From Komagataeibacter sp. FNDCF1 (GTDB taxonomy: Bacteria; Pseudomonadota; Alphaproteobacteria; Acetobacterales; Acetobacteraceae), in assembly GCF_021295335.1 (NCBI RefSeq), contig NZ_JAIWOT010000001.1:685001-749000 (forward strand): a DNA stretch of 64,000 nt. Reading direction: 5' to 3'. The notes beneath the pieces were generated by a model. The model searched no databases. It was not told where the DNA came from and was given only the letters and a program-made list of their open reading frames with translations. How positions within the stretch are numbered: position 1 is the first letter of the stretch; the number at the start of each line of letters is the position of its first letter. A program made the translations under genes and the position numbers. Positions 8,490 to 17,348 of this stretch are shown in pieces.

Positions 8490-9786
8490 CCTGACCCCCG
8501 ACCAGCGTCTTGCCAACCGCCTGCTGGGCGGTCACGCCACCCACATCCTGCTGCGTGGCGGCGCGCGATCGGGGAAGACATTCGTGCTGGTGCGTGCCAC
8601 TATCATCCGCGCGCTCAGGGCCGCAGGGACGCGACATGGCATTTTTCGCCATCGGCTCAATGCATTGCGGGCAACGGTAGTGGCCGATACGTTTCCCGCC
8701 GTCATGCGCGCATGTTTTCCCACCGTGCCGTGGGCGCTGTCACGGACTGACTGGACAGTGGACCTCCCCAATGGCTCCACCATCGTATTTGGCGGTCTGG
8801 ATGATGAGGAACGCACCGAAAAGATACTGGGGCTGGAATTCGCCACCGTCTACCTGAACGAAGCCAGCCAGATCACCTACGGCGCGCGTAACATGCTGCT
8901 CACGCGCCTTGCGCAGAAATCACCGCTGGCGCTGAAGGAGTATATCGACGCCAATCCCCCAACCACCAGCCACTGGCTGTACCGCGTGTTTGAGGAAGGG
9001 GTGGAGCCCACATCGGGCGCCCCGCTGGAGCGCGCGCGTTACGCCACCATGCAACTCAACCCCGCGGGTAACCGCGCCAACCTCTCGGCTGAATACCTGG
9101 CCCAGCTTGAGGCCCTGCCCGAGCGCGAGCGCAGGCGCTTCCTGTGGGGGGAATATCAGCACGCGGTGGAAGGTGCATTGTGGAGGATCGAGGATTTTAC
9201 CCGCACGACCGCCATTACGCCTGCCACGCAGGCCAGTGTGGCAGTTTCCATGCAACGCATTGTGGTTGCGGTGGACCCGTCTGGCTGTTCGGGGCCGGAG
9301 GATGCCCGGTCGGATGAAATCGGCATTGTGGTCTGTGGTGTGGACCATGCGGGGACCGGCCATGTGCTGGCTGACCTGTCACGCCGTGACAGCCCGGCGG
9401 GCTGGGCGCGCGCGGCATTGCAGGCGCAGGTGAACTGGGGGGCGGAGCGGATTGTGGCCGAGCATAATTTTGGCGGCGCGCTGGTGGAGGCGACCCTGCG
9501 TGGCCTTAACCCCAACGCACCACTGACCATGGTCAGCGCCAGCCGGGGCAAGGCCGCCCGGGCCGAGCCGGTGGCCGCATTATACGAACAGGGACGGGTA
9601 ACGCATCATGGTGTGTTTGCGGCGCTGGAAGCGCAGTTATGCCAGTTCTCCGCCAGTGGTTATCACGGCGCGCAATCCCCCGACCGGGCGGATGCACTGG
9701 TGTGGGCGCTAAGCGCGCTCATGCTGTCGGCCCCACCACCGGCACCGGCGCGATGGGTGCCGACACGGTTCAGTATGGGGCGCTAA
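8473..9786 (+). CDS. Phage terminase large subunit
   Basis: The ATP-driven DNA-packaging motor and nuclease of the virion cassette. From the ATG at 8473 it has 437 residues. Residues 29-36 (GGARSGKT) are the Walker A loop, residues 127-130 (YLNE) the Walker B region, and VAVDPS (Asp268) begins the RNase H-like nuclease domain; the late SPDRADALVWAL supplies another acidic nuclease residue. A TTG at 8458 in the same frame is a less likely start. The gene overlaps the small subunit gene, as usual for this pair. Confidence 0.92.
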   Translation: MIHPFSLTPDQRLANRLLGGHATHILLRGGARSGKTFVLVRATIIRALRAAGTRHGIFRHRLNALRATVVADTFPAVMRACFPTVPWALSRTDWTVDLPNGSTIVFGGLDDEERTEKILGLEFATVYLNEASQITYGARNMLLTRLAQKSPLALKEYIDANPPTTSHWLYRVFEEGVEPTSGAPLERARYATMQLNPAGNRANLSAEYLAQLEALPERERRRFLWGEYQHAVEGALWRIEDFTRTTAITPATQASVAVSMQRIVVAVDPSGCSGPEDARSDEIGIVVCGVDHAGTGHVLADLSRRDSPAGWARAALQAQVNWGAERIVAEHNFGGALVEATLRGLNPNAPLTMVSASRGKAARAEPVAALYEQGRVTHHGVFAALEAQLCQFSASGYHGAQSPDRADALVWALSALMLSAPPPAPARWVPTRFSMGR

Positions 9787-9805
9787 GATGGAAAAGTGTC
9801 TGGTA

Positions 9806-9825
9806 AAGCTTTTTGAAAAAAGCTT
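9806..9825. repeat. AAGCTTTTT-type inverted repeat
   Basis: AAGCTTTTT and AAAAAAGCTT pair directly after the terminase stop codon. Similar AT-rich inverted repeats flanked by GGTGAAG- or GCCGCC-type sequence occur at 13219, 16234 and 17206, always between phage genes. It may also act as a terminator. Confidence 0.5.
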
Positions 9826-9866
9826 AAAAACGCTGTTATTTCAAAATAATGGCGGTACCTGAAATT

Positions 9867-10529
9867 TTATTCCTTTTTATTTTGCACGGCGGTTTCGGCA
9901 GGCATATCCGTGAAATATCCCGTCACATCCACCCGCTGCCCTGGTGCAACGTGCAACAGTGTTATGCCAACCTGGGCAAATGCGGCGCTGACCAGTCCGT
10001 CACGGTACTGACGTTCCGGGCGGTCGTGGGTACTGTCATCCAGTTCCAGGCCCAGAACCACATGGCCATCACTCGCACGGATCACTACAAAATCCACTGA
10101 TTTGGAGGCTATCTTGTAAAACGCCTGCCGATTTGCCTGCATGTCGGGCCCGCGTGGTACGATCAGGTCCGCAAGCCTGACCTGCGGGCAGACAAGATAG
10201 CCCGTGGCCACCTGCGTCAGCAGATGGCGCAGTACCCGGCATTCCCATGCACTCAGTAGTGGGCGGGGCTGGTATAATCGTACCGCCCAGCTGTAATCCG
10301 CCATGGAAACCGGCACGCTGAAACCGGCATCCACCACGTCCGGCACTTCGGGTTCCATCTCCCGCGCCGCTTCGGGCATTGGAGCACGGGCAGGTTGGGT
10401 ACGGGGCTCTAGCCGCGCGGCCCGGCGGACGGGACGCGGTGCCGCAGGGGCAGGGGCATGCAGTACGCCATAAGCCCCCCAGCCCAGCAGCAGCAGACCC
10501 ACCATAACTTCCGCAACACCCATCAGCAT
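9867..10529 (-). CDS. DUF2726 protein with N-terminal membrane anchor
   Basis: A 220-residue protein on the strand opposite to the phage genes around it. Residues about 1-24 are one membrane helix, followed by a Pro/Arg/Ala linker (about 25-75), then a DUF2726 domain: LLSAWECRVLRHLL, PQVRLADLIVPRG, FVVIRASDGHVVLGLELDDSTHD, and GITLLHV. DUF2726 is thought to have a restriction-endonuclease-like fold, and the GLELDD segment fits the acidic part of such a site. It sits between large terminase and portal, a common place for a lysogenic-conversion (moron) gene. The biological role is not known. Confidence 0.78.
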   Translation of the reverse strand: MLMGVAEVMVGLLLLGWGAYGVLHAPAPAAPRPVRRAARLEPRTQPARAPMPEAAREMEPEVPDVVDAGFSVPVSMADYSWAVRLYQPRPLLSAWECRVLRHLLTQVATGYLVCPQVRLADLIVPRGPDMQANRQAFYKIASKSVDFVVIRASDGHVVLGLELDDSTHDRPERQYRDGLVSAAFAQVGITLLHVAPGQRVDVTGYFTDMPAETAVQNKKE

Positions 10530-10670
10530 GGGGCGTACGTGCAGTGCATAAGGATCAGACTCCAGTTAACGGGCGGCAGCCTGTCTAGACCATTACTGGC
10601 ATTTTTTCACCTGTAAAACAGCATGCCATGCAGCGGCGCGCCCCTTGCCACAACACCGGAGCATTCCATC

Positions 10671-12083
10671 ATGGACTGGCAGGAACTCAGCCATACCTAC
10701 CCGCGCGACCCGGACCTGCCCGCACGCGCCTGCCGCCTGGCAGCCTTGGGCCGCGTGCTTGATGGTACGCAGTACGATGCCATTCCCAACCCTTTTGGCC
10801 GGGAATACAATGGAGCGGGAGAATATATTCCGCTTTCCAACCGCAGGCCATCGGTGCGCACCAATATGTGCCGCGCGGTGGTGGATGATGCGGTCTCGCT
10901 CCTGTTCGGGGCCTCGCACTGGCCCGGCCTTGTGGCAACTGATGTGCAGCTACCCACCATACTGGCCCAGTTCGCGACCGAAACGGCACTCCCGGCGCTG
11001 ATGATGGAGGCTGCAACCCGCGGCTCCATCGGTTCTGCCGCCGTGCTGGCAGAGGCAGTGGACCGCCGCCTGCGCCTGCAGGTGCACGATACCCGCTACC
11101 TGACCCCGGTGTGGGACAGTACTGGCGAACTGGCCAGTGTGACGGAGTGCTACAAGGTGACCGGCGCCATGCTGGCGGTACAAGGCTGGCCCATTGGTGC
11201 GGATGATGCCATCAGTGTGTTCTGGTGGCTGCGCGTATGGGACCGGGCAAACTGCCATGTTTACGTGCCCCAGCGCGTGGATGCTGGCCTGCCCGGGCGC
11301 ATTGATGCGACCCGTAGCACCCATCACGGTCTGGGCTTTGTACCCTGGGTATGGATGGCCAATCTGGCCGCCCCGGGCGTGGTGGATGGCCCGTGCACAT
11401 TTGCCCCGGCCATTGATACGGTAATCGAGTGCGATTATCTGCTCTCCCAATCTGGGCGGGGGCTGAAATACAGTGCCGACCCCCGCCTGGTCATCCGCGC
11501 CGGGCCTGATCCATACGCGGATGGCACGCCCGCCAGCAGTGGCGGGGCCGCCACCGCGCTGACCCTCCCGCTGGATGGCGACGCCAAACTGCTGGAAATC
11601 AATGGCGATGCCGCAGGGGCCATGCGCGATCATTACCGCGAATTGCGCGCCAGCGTGATGGAACAGATCCACGGCAACCGCGCGCAGGCCGACAGCCTGG
11701 CCGCCCCGACATCGGGCCGTGCGATGGAAATGCTCTACCAGCCGCTCTTGTGGCTGACCGACCGCATGCGGCTCTGTTACGGGGAATACGGACTGCTGGC
11801 GCTGTACCGCATGGCCTGCCGTTTCTCGCACGTGCTGGCCGGCGGGCTGAGCGTGGGCGGGCAGGATTACGTGGGGTTGGACTGTGCCGGGCTTGCGCTG
11901 CAATGGCCGCCCTACTTCCCCGGGACCGAGGGCGAGATTGCCCAGTTGGCCCAAGGGCTGGGGGCGGCCGTGCAGGGTGGCTTCCTGTCGCGGCAGAGTG
12001 CCTGCGCCCTGTTTGCCGCGCGCGCAGGCGTGCCCGGGCCGCACGCCGAATGGGCGCGCATCGGTAACGGCAGTCCGGACTGA
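10671..12083 (+). CDS. Phage portal protein
   Basis: The portal forms the dodecameric ring at the capsid vertex through which DNA enters. The 470-residue frame from MDWQELSHTY has typical portal sequence: NRRPSVRTNMCRAVVDDAVSLLFG near residue 55, an acidic/aromatic middle, and YRELRASVMEQIHGNRAQADSLAAPTSGRAMEMLYQPLLW that matches the clip/crown region of portal proteins. An in-frame ATG at 10623 would extend it, but the sequence before 10671 has no family match. Downstream of it comes a scaffold gene, in standard order. Confidence 0.85.
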   Translation: MDWQELSHTYPRDPDLPARACRLAALGRVLDGTQYDAIPNPFGREYNGAGEYIPLSNRRPSVRTNMCRAVVDDAVSLLFGASHWPGLVATDVQLPTILAQFATETALPALMMEAATRGSIGSAAVLAEAVDRRLRLQVHDTRYLTPVWDSTGELASVTECYKVTGAMLAVQGWPIGADDAISVFWWLRVWDRANCHVYVPQRVDAGLPGRIDATRSTHHGLGFVPWVWMANLAAPGVVDGPCTFAPAIDTVIECDYLLSQSGRGLKYSADPRLVIRAGPDPYADGTPASSGGAATALTLPLDGDAKLLEINGDAAGAMRDHYRELRASVMEQIHGNRAQADSLAAPTSGRAMEMLYQPLLWLTDRMRLCYGEYGLLALYRMACRFSHVLAGGLSVGGQDYVGLDCAGLALQWPPYFPGTEGEIAQLAQGLGAAVQGGFLSRQSACALFAARAGVPGPHAEWARIGNGSPD

Positions 12084-12110
12084 CTTTATTCTTTATTACG
12101 GAGTAACAAC

Positions 12111-12608
12111 ATGACCGCAAGCGTGCCTCAGTCCCCCAATCCCGAAACCCTGCGCCGCGAGATGGACGCCCTGCGTGCCGAGCGTGATGAAGCCCTTGCC
12201 ACCCGCACCGCGCTGGAGGCCGATCTTGCGCGTGCCACCGAGCAGGCCAGCACCGCCCGCACCCGCGCCAGCCGCGCCGTGATCCGTGCCGAAGCCCGCG
12301 CCATGGCCGCCCGCATGGGGGCGGTGGAACCGGCCGATGTGGTGCGGCTTGTCGATCTTTCTGCCGTGACCCTGACCGAGGACGGCACGCCGCAGGGGCT
12401 GGACACCATAATGGAGGCCGCGCGTGAAAGCCGCGCCTACCTGTTCACCCCGCCCCGGCCAGCATCGGGTGCCGACACCGGTACCACCGCATCCGGCCCC
12501 GCACCGCGGGCAGGCGACCCCGTCGCGTTCGATGCCCGCACGGCGGGTGCGCGCGATGTGAAAGCCGCCGCCAGCGCGGCGGGCCTGCGCTGGCCGGTCG
12601 CAACCTAG
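12111..12608 (+). CDS. Phage capsid scaffold-type protein
   Basis: A 165-residue Ala/Arg/Glu-rich protein. Residues about 12-70 are a continuous heptad-like coiled coil (LRREMDALRAERDEALATR). Residues about 70-115 (MGAVEPADVVRLVDLSAVTLTEDGTPQGLDTIMEAARESRAYLF) match the conserved C-terminal region of GP20-type scaffold proteins. The position between portal and major capsid genes agrees. The start has ACGGAG 12 nt upstream. No separate head-maturation protease gene was found nearby. Confidence 0.8.
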   Translation: MTASVPQSPNPETLRREMDALRAERDEALATRTALEADLARATEQASTARTRASRAVIRAEARAMAARMGAVEPADVVRLVDLSAVTLTEDGTPQGLDTIMEAARESRAYLFTPPRPASGADTGTTASGPAPRAGDPVAFDARTAGARDVKAAASAAGLRWPVAT

Positions 12609-12614
12609 AGGGGG

Positions 12615-12893
12615 TTATGCACCTTGGGTGAGCATAGCTGCATTTCTAGGCATGAAGCACGCGAACGCAATGGCATGGAGACTTGCGAGTGTTGAAGCGT
12701 AACGCTCGTAATCTTTGACGAGCCTACGACAGCGTGTTGCCCCGGCAGGTTTCTCGCCGGTATATTCCTGATCGACATAGGCCAGTTCAACGCTCTCGTC
12801 CGTCGCATCCTGAATGGTGGCGGCAAGACGTCCCACCTCGGCGCGATCAGGGAAGCAGGAAATCTTTCCATCGTCCGGTAGTAAGCAGGTCAT
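12615..12893 (-). pseudogene. Remnant of an IS5-family transposase
   Basis: The minus-strand frame encodes only the C-terminal third of an IS5-type transposase: ESVELAYVDQEYTGE contains the second catalytic Asp region, and CRRLVKDYERYASTLASLHAIAFACFM is the usual end. The stretch between them, which should carry the RRWVVERSFAW Glu motif, is missing, so there is an internal deletion as well as loss of the N-terminus. It lies between scaffold and capsid genes and is not of the same subgroup as the intact element at 21037. Confidence 0.7.
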
Positions 12894-13459
12894 GTCAGAA
12901 AACGCGGGGACGCCATACGCGCTATACGTCCGGTTACAACGCGCACAGGGTGGCTGGAAAATCTTTCAGGTCGATGCGGGCACCGAAGACCCGCTTCCTG
13001 ATTGCAGTTGTGCAATAACGCAAATACTGACAGTCGCAATATTTACCTGCCCGGCAGGCGCCATAATGGGAGAGGCTTGCCCCGCCGAGGTTGCCGCTTT
13101 TTATTCATGATGCTGAAATCTGTCAGTACGTGGATGAATAATGGGACAGCAAGTATGTTTGAAAACCAGAGCAGTCGTGGAACTGTACCAGAATAAAAAA
13201 TGATAGAATTTTTTGGGTGCCGCCTTTTTTCAAAAAGGCGGCGTTCTTTGGAGCGTTCTGAACCAGTAACTTGCTTATGATTGCAAGGTGGACCCGTGAG
13301 GCCGACAGGCCCCACGCCTCATAGGCCGCCCTTTGCCCGTTCCGCGTCCGTCATGCCACGCGGAACAGGTAAGGGGCCTGCGGGCGACCAGACGCGCCGC
13401 ACCCCCTGATTCCTTCACCCGGCTCCTTCATGGCACAGTCCGCCATGGCCGCCCCTGCC
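12894..13459. other. Gap between the IS remnant and the capsid leader
   Basis: No convincing gene. A 72-codon frame from 12892 (MSENAGTPYALYV) could be coding but has no recognisable match. The segment also holds the inverted repeat at 13219-13242 and an imperfect GTGAGGC/GCCTCAT hairpin near 13295-13322. Confidence 0.3.
13219..13242. repeat. GCCGCC-T6 / A5-GGCGGC inverted repeat
   Basis: An 11-bp near-perfect stem with T and A tracts next to the loop, embedded in sequence (TTTTTTGGGTGCC..., GGCGTTCTTTGGAG) that recurs in decayed form at 16207-16290 in the same orientation. Part of a dispersed repeat family. Confidence 0.55.
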
Positions 13460-13492
13460 GCCGCCAGTGCAGTCCTGCATGGCGGCTTTTTT
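13460..13492 (+). terminator. Hairpin plus T6 just upstream of the capsid gene
   Basis: GCCGCCA pairs with TGGCGGC, with an inner GTGCAG/CTGCAT stem, followed by TTTTTT. It has the form of an intrinsic terminator but lies only 10 nt before the capsid ribosome binding site AAAGGA, so it may insulate or process the mRNA. Confidence 0.6.
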
Positions 13493-13518
13493 GCGTTCTT
13501 TCAAAGGAAATGAACTTC

Positions 13519-14871
13519 ATGGCCATTGCCAATTTCCCCGCCGCCCTGCAGCCGGTCATCCAGCAGGGGTTCCTCTCGCGCGCGTTTCAGGATGCGCTGC
13601 AGTCGCGGCTGGGCTTCCGCTCCATTGCGGACCAGATGGAATTCCCCGCCCGCATCGGCCAGACCATTACCGATACCCGCGCAGGCCTGCTGCCGCCAGC
13701 AACCACACCCCTCAACCCCACCGCCAATACCAGCTTCGATAACGGCATGACTCCTGCACAGTGGTCGGTGGAGCAGTACACGCTCACCATCAACCAGTAC
13801 GGCAACACGATGGACCTCAACCAGGTGACCGAGGGCGTGGGCATTGCCAACCAGTTCCTGGCCAATGCCTCACGCCTTGGCATCAATGCCCGGCAGACGC
13901 TGGATCGCCTGGCACGCAACGCACTGTTTGGTGGCGCGCAGAACGGGGTGGGCGGCTATCTGGGCGGCAATACGCGTGTTACCACCACGCTGGGCGCAGC
14001 GGGCAGCGTGGTTGCGGTGGATGATATCCGTGGATTCCAGAATATCCTTTCTGACGAAGGGCAGGTGATTTCAGTCGGCACCAGCAACGGCATGACGGTG
14101 ACCATCGGGGCCGGGTCGTACACGCTGGTGGGCACCACGCCTGACGCCACCAATATCTCCACCGCGCCTGACGGGGTTTCGGGCACGCTCACGCTTTCGG
14201 GCAATGTTTCGGTGCCGGATGGCACAGCGGGCAACGCGGTGGTGGCGGCCACCGCCCCGCTGGTGCTGCGCCCCGCCAGCCGCGCCACCACCGCGGCACT
14301 TGTATCGGGTGACCTGCTGACAGTGCAGACCATCCTGTCCGCACTGGCCACGCTGCGCGACAACAACGTGCCCACACCAGATGGTGGGGTGTACCACTGC
14401 TATCTGGACAATGCGCAGCTTCTGGGACTGTTCCGCGACGCGGACTTCAAGCTGCTCTATCGTGGGCAGTACGGGTCCGACACGTACCAGACCGGCCAGA
14501 TCTTTGACCTGCTTGGCGTGCGCTTCATTCCCACTACCGAGGCCCCGCAGCAGGCAAGCCTTGGGGCAGGCGCAATCCACCGCGCGATCATCTGCGGGCA
14601 GGGCGCACTGATCGAGGGCGATTACGCCAATATCGGCACCCATTACGCCCCGCTGCTTGATGGCGGCGAGCTTACGGATGTGGAAGGCGTTTGCATGATC
14701 ACCCGGCCGGCACTGGACCGGCTGGCGCAGATCATCGCGCAGTCCTGGTCGTGGATCGGCGGTTTTGCACTGCCGACCGACCTTACCGCCAACACGACGG
14801 TCATTCCGACCGCCACCAACAGCTACCTCAAGCGCGGCGTGGTGATCGAAAGCCTGGGCGCGGGCGCGTAA
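13519..14871 (+). CDS. Phage major capsid protein
   Basis: A 450-residue capsid subunit. The start MAIANFPAALQPVIQQGFLSRAF is preceded by AAAGGA at 13503-13508; the longer open frame back to 13333 runs through the terminator-like hairpin and is rejected. Segments such as LGFRSIADQMEFPARIGQTITDTR, QYTLTINQYGNTMDLNQVTEGVGIANQFLANASRLG and YHCYLDNAQLLGLFRDADFKLLYRG fit an HK97-like major head protein of large myovirus-type prophages. A Thr/Gly/Val-rich stretch at about residues 170-250 looks like an inserted domain. It is the first gene after scaffold and an IS remnant. Confidence 0.85.
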   Translation: MAIANFPAALQPVIQQGFLSRAFQDALQSRLGFRSIADQMEFPARIGQTITDTRAGLLPPATTPLNPTANTSFDNGMTPAQWSVEQYTLTINQYGNTMDLNQVTEGVGIANQFLANASRLGINARQTLDRLARNALFGGAQNGVGGYLGGNTRVTTTLGAAGSVVAVDDIRGFQNILSDEGQVISVGTSNGMTVTIGAGSYTLVGTTPDATNISTAPDGVSGTLTLSGNVSVPDGTAGNAVVAATAPLVLRPASRATTAALVSGDLLTVQTILSALATLRDNNVPTPDGGVYHCYLDNAQLLGLFRDADFKLLYRGQYGSDTYQTGQIFDLLGVRFIPTTEAPQQASLGAGAIHRAIICGQGALIEGDYANIGTHYAPLLDGGELTDVEGVCMITRPALDRLAQIIAQSWSWIGGFALPTDLTANTTVIPTATNSYLKRGVVIESLGAGA

Positions 14872-14950
14872 CACCCGCGCGCAATACCGGGGTGGGGGCG
14901 CTACAGGCTGCCCCCGCCACAGTGGACCAGCATGCACAGCGGGGGCAGAC

Positions 14951-15553
14951 ATGACCGATACCACCACCCTGTCCACGGATACGGCAGGGATCACGACCGC
15001 AGATGCAGGCACGCCCGGCACCAGCAGCCCGGCAACCGCCGGCACAACCATTGTCACGGCAGCAGCCGGTGCGACAGGAAGCAGCACGACAGGCACGAAT
15101 ACCACAGGCACGGCAACGGTTGGCGCTACAGCCGGGAGCACCGTTCCCGCACTGCCCACCGCCGCCACCATGGCCGATACGGCACTGATGGAGGGCGAAC
15201 TGGCACAGGCACGGCGCTACATGGGCTACCCTGCGCTGGGCGGACAGGATAGCGGCATGCAGTCCTGGCGGTTTTTCCGTGTCTATGGCTTCAATGAATG
15301 GCGGCTGCGCAATCTGGCCCCCACCGAGTGCGCGCAGGCCCGTGCCTTCATTGCCCAGTGCCAGATATTGGAAGGCGCAATCATGGCCGCCACCGCCAGT
15401 CTGGATACCGACCGCGCTGCTGTATGGACCCGCAACCGCACGGAAGTAACCGACCGGTTCACACTATATACGCGCTGGCGGGTGCAACTGTGCAACTTTC
15501 TGGGCGTGCCACCAGGGCCGGGACTACGCGGGGCGGGGGAGATCATCATCTGA
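14951..15553 (+). CDS. Phage head-completion/neck-position protein
   Basis: A 200-residue protein of two parts. Residues 1 to about 75 are low complexity, made of Thr, Ala, Gly and Ser. Residues about 76-200 are ordered and rich in Trp and Arg (MQSWRFFRVYGFNEWRLRNLAPTECAQARAFIAQCQILEGAI), ending in RWRVQLCNFLGVPPGPGLRGAG. The gene follows the capsid gene and overlaps the next start in the TGATG arrangement, so it is translationally coupled. The position suits a head-tail connector. No family name is certain. Confidence 0.55.
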   Translation: MTDTTTLSTDTAGITTADAGTPGTSSPATAGTTIVTAAAGATGSSTTGTNTTGTATVGATAGSTVPALPTAATMADTALMEGELAQARRYMGYPALGGQDSGMQSWRFFRVYGFNEWRLRNLAPTECAQARAFIAQCQILEGAIMAATASLDTDRAAVWTRNRTEVTDRFTLYTRWRVQLCNFLGVPPGPGLRGAGEIII

Positions 15554-16203
15554 TGGACCAGACCACCCTGTGCCATCTGGCGGCAAGGGGATTTGCCCGC
15601 GCGGCCAGCCGCATTGGCGCCCCTGCCATACAGTACCGCCCCGTCACGCCCGCAAGCCCCTGCGCCACACCTCATGCACAGGTCATGGCGGCCTTCAGCA
15701 ATGACCGCGCTTTCGGCTTTGCCGGGCCTGCACTGTGGGATGTGCCCTTTGTCTTTGCACTGCTGGACACGGCAGATGTACTGGCGGGTGACATCGTGAT
15801 ATGTGGCGCAGACACGTATTTCATCGCGCGGGCCGAACCGTTCCGTCCGCCTTTATGCGTGTTATGCAACGCGGTGGTGGCCATCAGCACCACCACGGCC
15901 GTCGTGGCGGATGTGGCCAGTCCGGGTGGTTACGCTACATCTGGCGATGTATCGGCGCAGACCACAATCGCCTCGGGCTGGCCAGCAATGATCCGCCCAG
16001 GCAGCGGGGCAGGGGTACCGGGGCCGGTACAGCCTGGTACCATCCATACAGGTGGCTACGAGATGTTCCTGCCTGCCATCCCCACCCTAACCCTGCAGCC
16101 CGCCATGTGGGTCAGTGACGGGGCAGGCAGTCGCTACACCATTGGCGGGGCACGTGTCAGCCCATGGGGCATGCGCTGCCAACTGGGCCGCCAGCAGGTC
16201 TGA
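15553..16203 (+). CDS. Phage neck/head-closure-position protein
   Basis: A 216-residue protein whose ATG overlaps the preceding stop codon. The sequence DVLAGDIVICGADTYFIARAEPFRPPLCVLCNAV resembles the beta-rich core of head-closure or head-tail joining proteins, and the C-terminus (YTIGGARVSPWGMRCQLGRQQV) is basic. A much longer open frame begins at 15298 but would overlap the upstream gene fully. No precise family is recognised; position alone suggests the neck. Confidence 0.55.
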   Translation: MDQTTLCHLAARGFARAASRIGAPAIQYRPVTPASPCATPHAQVMAAFSNDRAFGFAGPALWDVPFVFALLDTADVLAGDIVICGADTYFIARAEPFRPPLCVLCNAVVAISTTTAVVADVASPGGYATSGDVSAQTTIASGWPAMIRPGSGAGVPGPVQPGTIHTGGYEMFLPAIPTLTLQPAMWVSDGAGSRYTIGGARVSPWGMRCQLGRQQV

Positions 16204-16206
16204 GCC

Positions 16207-16290
16207 AATACCAAATCGTAAAGAATTTTCCGGATGCCGCCTTTTTGAAAAAACAGTCGCCAGAACTTCTGTTCTTTTCTGAATACTTCC
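16207..16290. repeat. Decayed copy of the GCCGCCTTTTT repeat
   Basis: GATGCCGCCTTTTTGAAAAA matches the core at 13219 and is flanked by similar sequence (AAGAATTTTCCGGATGCC). The right arm has mutated. It lies between two phage structural genes. Confidence 0.4.
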
Positions 16291-16323
16291 CCGCCGGGTC
16301 ATCAGCACAGGAACCCGACCAGA

Positions 16324-17184
16324 ATGGCCGATATCGCCACAATCTCCACTGCCATCGCCACGGCGCTGGCAACCACCCTGTGCCCCGATGGTACCGCCAG
16401 CGGGGCCATAACCGGGCGGCCGCTTATCATCCGCCGGGGTGGGCTGACACAGGCTGATCTGGGCAATGCCGCCCACACCCTGCAGCAGGGATGCGACTTC
16501 ATCGGCGTAGCCGACCTGCCGGAAAGCTGGACCCGGCTGGATGAACCGCTGGGTCGCCCCTGGCGGCCGGACAGTCAGACCCCCGCCACCGCTACCATCA
16601 GCGTAACCGGCACCACCGCCACCGTATCCGTTGCCAGCGGCACTACGCCATCAGGCACGGTGGGGCTGCGTGTGGGCGGACTGGCAGGAATGGCGGGCAC
16701 GGCGTGCAGCCTGCATGTGGCGGTGGCAGGTGATACGGCTTCCGGTATTGCGGCCCTGCTGGCCGTAGGCCTGCCGGGCGCCCTGGTAACCGGGACCAGC
16801 CTGATACTGCCCGCCGGAACCACCGTGCAGGCCATCAATGCCGACACGCGGGCGGCACGGTGTGTGGCACGCAGGCAGCAGCAGATGTTTGTCATAACCG
16901 CATGGTCGGCCCTGCCCGAAGCGCGTGACATACTGGGACAGGCCATAAGTGATGCGCTGGCCCTGACTGACTGGCTGACCGATGCACACGGCTCCACCTT
17001 CCGCATGGAGGCCCGCGCCACCAGCAACGACGACACGGCCATGAACCGGGGCCTGTTCTCCCGCCCCGCACGCTATCTTGTCACGTTTGATACCGACCTG
17101 ACCCACACCACCCCCGTCATGCTGGCGGGCGGTGTGGGCATTGGCCCCGCAGTCGTGGCGGGCGACGTGCTGCTTGATAAATAA
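16324..17184 (+). CDS. Phage tail-completion-position protein
   Basis: A 286-residue protein just upstream of the sheath gene. The segment ARCVARRQQQMFVITAWSALPEARDILGQAISDALA and DDTAMNRGLFSRPARYLVTFDTDL are typical of proteins that finish the tail (terminator-like). Between them is a Thr/Gly/Ala-rich insertion of about 100 residues that looks like a small beta domain. The start has AGGAA upstream. The role is inferred from position and composition. Confidence 0.55.
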   Translation: MADIATISTAIATALATTLCPDGTASGAITGRPLIIRRGGLTQADLGNAAHTLQQGCDFIGVADLPESWTRLDEPLGRPWRPDSQTPATATISVTGTTATVSVASGTTPSGTVGLRVGGLAGMAGTACSLHVAVAGDTASGIAALLAVGLPGALVTGTSLILPAGTTVQAINADTRAARCVARRQQQMFVITAWSALPEARDILGQAISDALALTDWLTDAHGSTFRMEARATSNDDTAMNRGLFSRPARYLVTFDTDLTHTTPVMLAGGVGIGPAVVAGDVLLDK

Positions 17185-17205
17185 AAACAGGAGTTTTCGG
17201 CTGGT

Positions 17206-17223
17206 GCCTTTCCGAAAAAAGGC
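17206..17223. repeat. GCCTTTCCGAAAAAAGGC inverted repeat
   Basis: A third relative of the dispersed AT-loop repeat, flanked by GGT and TTCACC. It lies 20 nt after the upstream stop codon and could also end transcription. Confidence 0.45.
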
Positions 17224-17348
17224 TTCACCAAAACTCTCCTGACAGTTGCAGCCCGTTTTCCAGACCAACTGATCAGACGATCCCTGAACATCCGCCTGAC
17301 CCGTTTCGCTCAATACGCGCATCCGCGCCCTACAGGGGAAAGACCCGC

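Noticed and set aside
10950-12044. 364-codon minus-strand open frame inside the portal gene
   Set aside because: Antisense to a clear portal protein; no domain features.
14071-15171. 366-codon minus-strand open frame
   Set aside because: Shadow of the capsid and connector genes.
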